A stretch of 35,127 nt of DNA from JANQLU01 sp964434955. GTDB taxonomy: Bacteria; Planctomycetota; Planctomycetia; Pirellulales; Pirellulaceae. The first letter of the stretch is position 1. Each line of letters begins with the position of its first letter. Under the pieces are notes generated by a model that did no database searches, was not told the DNA's origin, and worked only from the letters and a program-made list of their open reading frames with translations. Of this stretch, positions 34,905-35,127 are shown one piece after another. The translations under genes and the position numbers were made by a program. Location of the stretch: NCBI GenBank assembly GCA_964434955.1, contig CAYSXI010000036.1, positions 1 through 35,127 of the forward strand, written 5' to 3'.

Positions 34905-35127
34905 CTACTTCTTGATTCTCTTCATGTACTTTTTGTACAAGTCCGTGTGCATGTTGTCGTCAACATCGACGGGCTTTCCACCCACGAACATGTGAATCAC
35001 GTTGGATGTCGCTTGAAGCGGCGAACGGTCGGTAATGATGATGTCCGCACGTTTGCCGACACTGAGCGTCCCGACTTGATTGCCGATTCCAAAAATCTTG
35101 GCCGTGTTTGAAGTCATGGCTTTGATC
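34905..35127 (-). CDS. Amidohydrolase family protein, C-terminal part (cut by window edge)
   Basis: The frame stays open to the right edge, so only the last ~74 residues are present. They read IGNQVGTLSVGKRADIIITDRSPLQATSNVIHMFVGGKPVD, the C-terminal beta-sandwich pattern of amidohydrolases (imidazolonepropionase or dihydroorotase-like, 'G-x-L-x-x-G-K-x-A-D' followed by 'V-x-x-V-x-V-x-G'). Planctomycete relatives are often secreted, but the N-terminus lies outside the window, so location and substrate are open. It converges with the MR/MLE gene. Confidence 0.85.
   Translation of the reverse strand, partial: IKAMTSNTAKIFGIGNQVGTLSVGKRADIIITDRSPLQATSNVIHMFVGGKPVDVDDNMHTDLYKKYMKRIKK

Noticed and set aside
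1..35127. CRISPR array, transposase or phage gene cluster
   Set aside because: No regular repeat-spacer array and no protein with transposase, integrase or phage structural motifs was seen in the window.

Overview
The window looks like bacterial chromosome from a planctomycete, probably of the Pirellula type. This is inferred from the gene style: secreted PQQ-type propeller proteins, a long HtrA-like protease with beta-propeller and Ig-like parts, DUF4272 and OB-fold lipoproteins, several TTG/GTG starts behind good Shine-Dalgarno sites, and mostly short monocistronic units on both strands. No rRNA, phage gene, transposase, CRISPR array or complete tRNA is visible.

Left end (1-627): there is no gene. 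The stretch holds the 3' half of a tRNA-Pro(GGG) gene, cut at the anticodon loop. It is preceded by helically phased, oppositely oriented short repeats, which is what one scar of a tRNA-targeted integrative element would look like. From 628 to 10.2 kb come a large secreted/membrane protein (-), a lipoprotein, two unrecognised genes, a PfpI/DJ-1 protein (-), peptidase E, a WD40-HEAT protein split by one in-frame TAG, an OB-fold lipoprotein and a small membrane-anchored protein.

Middle (10.6-19 kb): an unknown protein, a bestrophin-like channel and a peroxiredoxin lie on the minus strand. In the peroxiredoxin an in-frame TGA stands exactly at the first cysteine of the CPYC redox motif, and a minimal bacterial SECIS-like hairpin follows, so it is best read as a selenoprotein. 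Divergent from it is a compact plus-strand run: tetR (apparently leaderless, with an operator inside its promoter), a di-haem cytochrome c, [2Fe-2S] and Tat-exported molybdopterin subunits of an IorAB-type hydroxylase, then xdhC and mocA for cofactor maturation. Together these form a periplasmic molybdenum hydroxylase with its electron acceptor and cofactor supply.

Right part (19-35 kb): a second bestrophin-like protein, a DUF4272 lipoprotein, the HtrA-like protease, a cupredoxin-like protein, a MerR-GyrI regulator, an AhpD/CMD-family protein, a PQQ propeller fused to an esterase fold that lacks its catalytic Ser and His, and a small membrane protein. The small membrane protein also has an in-frame TGA followed by a strong hairpin, making it a second, weaker selenoprotein candidate; it lies behind a structured, terminator-containing leader. 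A Cys-rich protein, a YihY/BrkB protein, a divergent pair fitting cis-3-hydroxy-L-proline degradation (ornithine cyclodeaminase family reductase and MR/MLE dehydratase) and the C-terminus of an amidohydrolase complete the window.

The main result is one strong and one possible selenocysteine gene that ordinary annotation would split or discard. Three in-frame stops within 35 kb also mean that base-call quality should be checked first.
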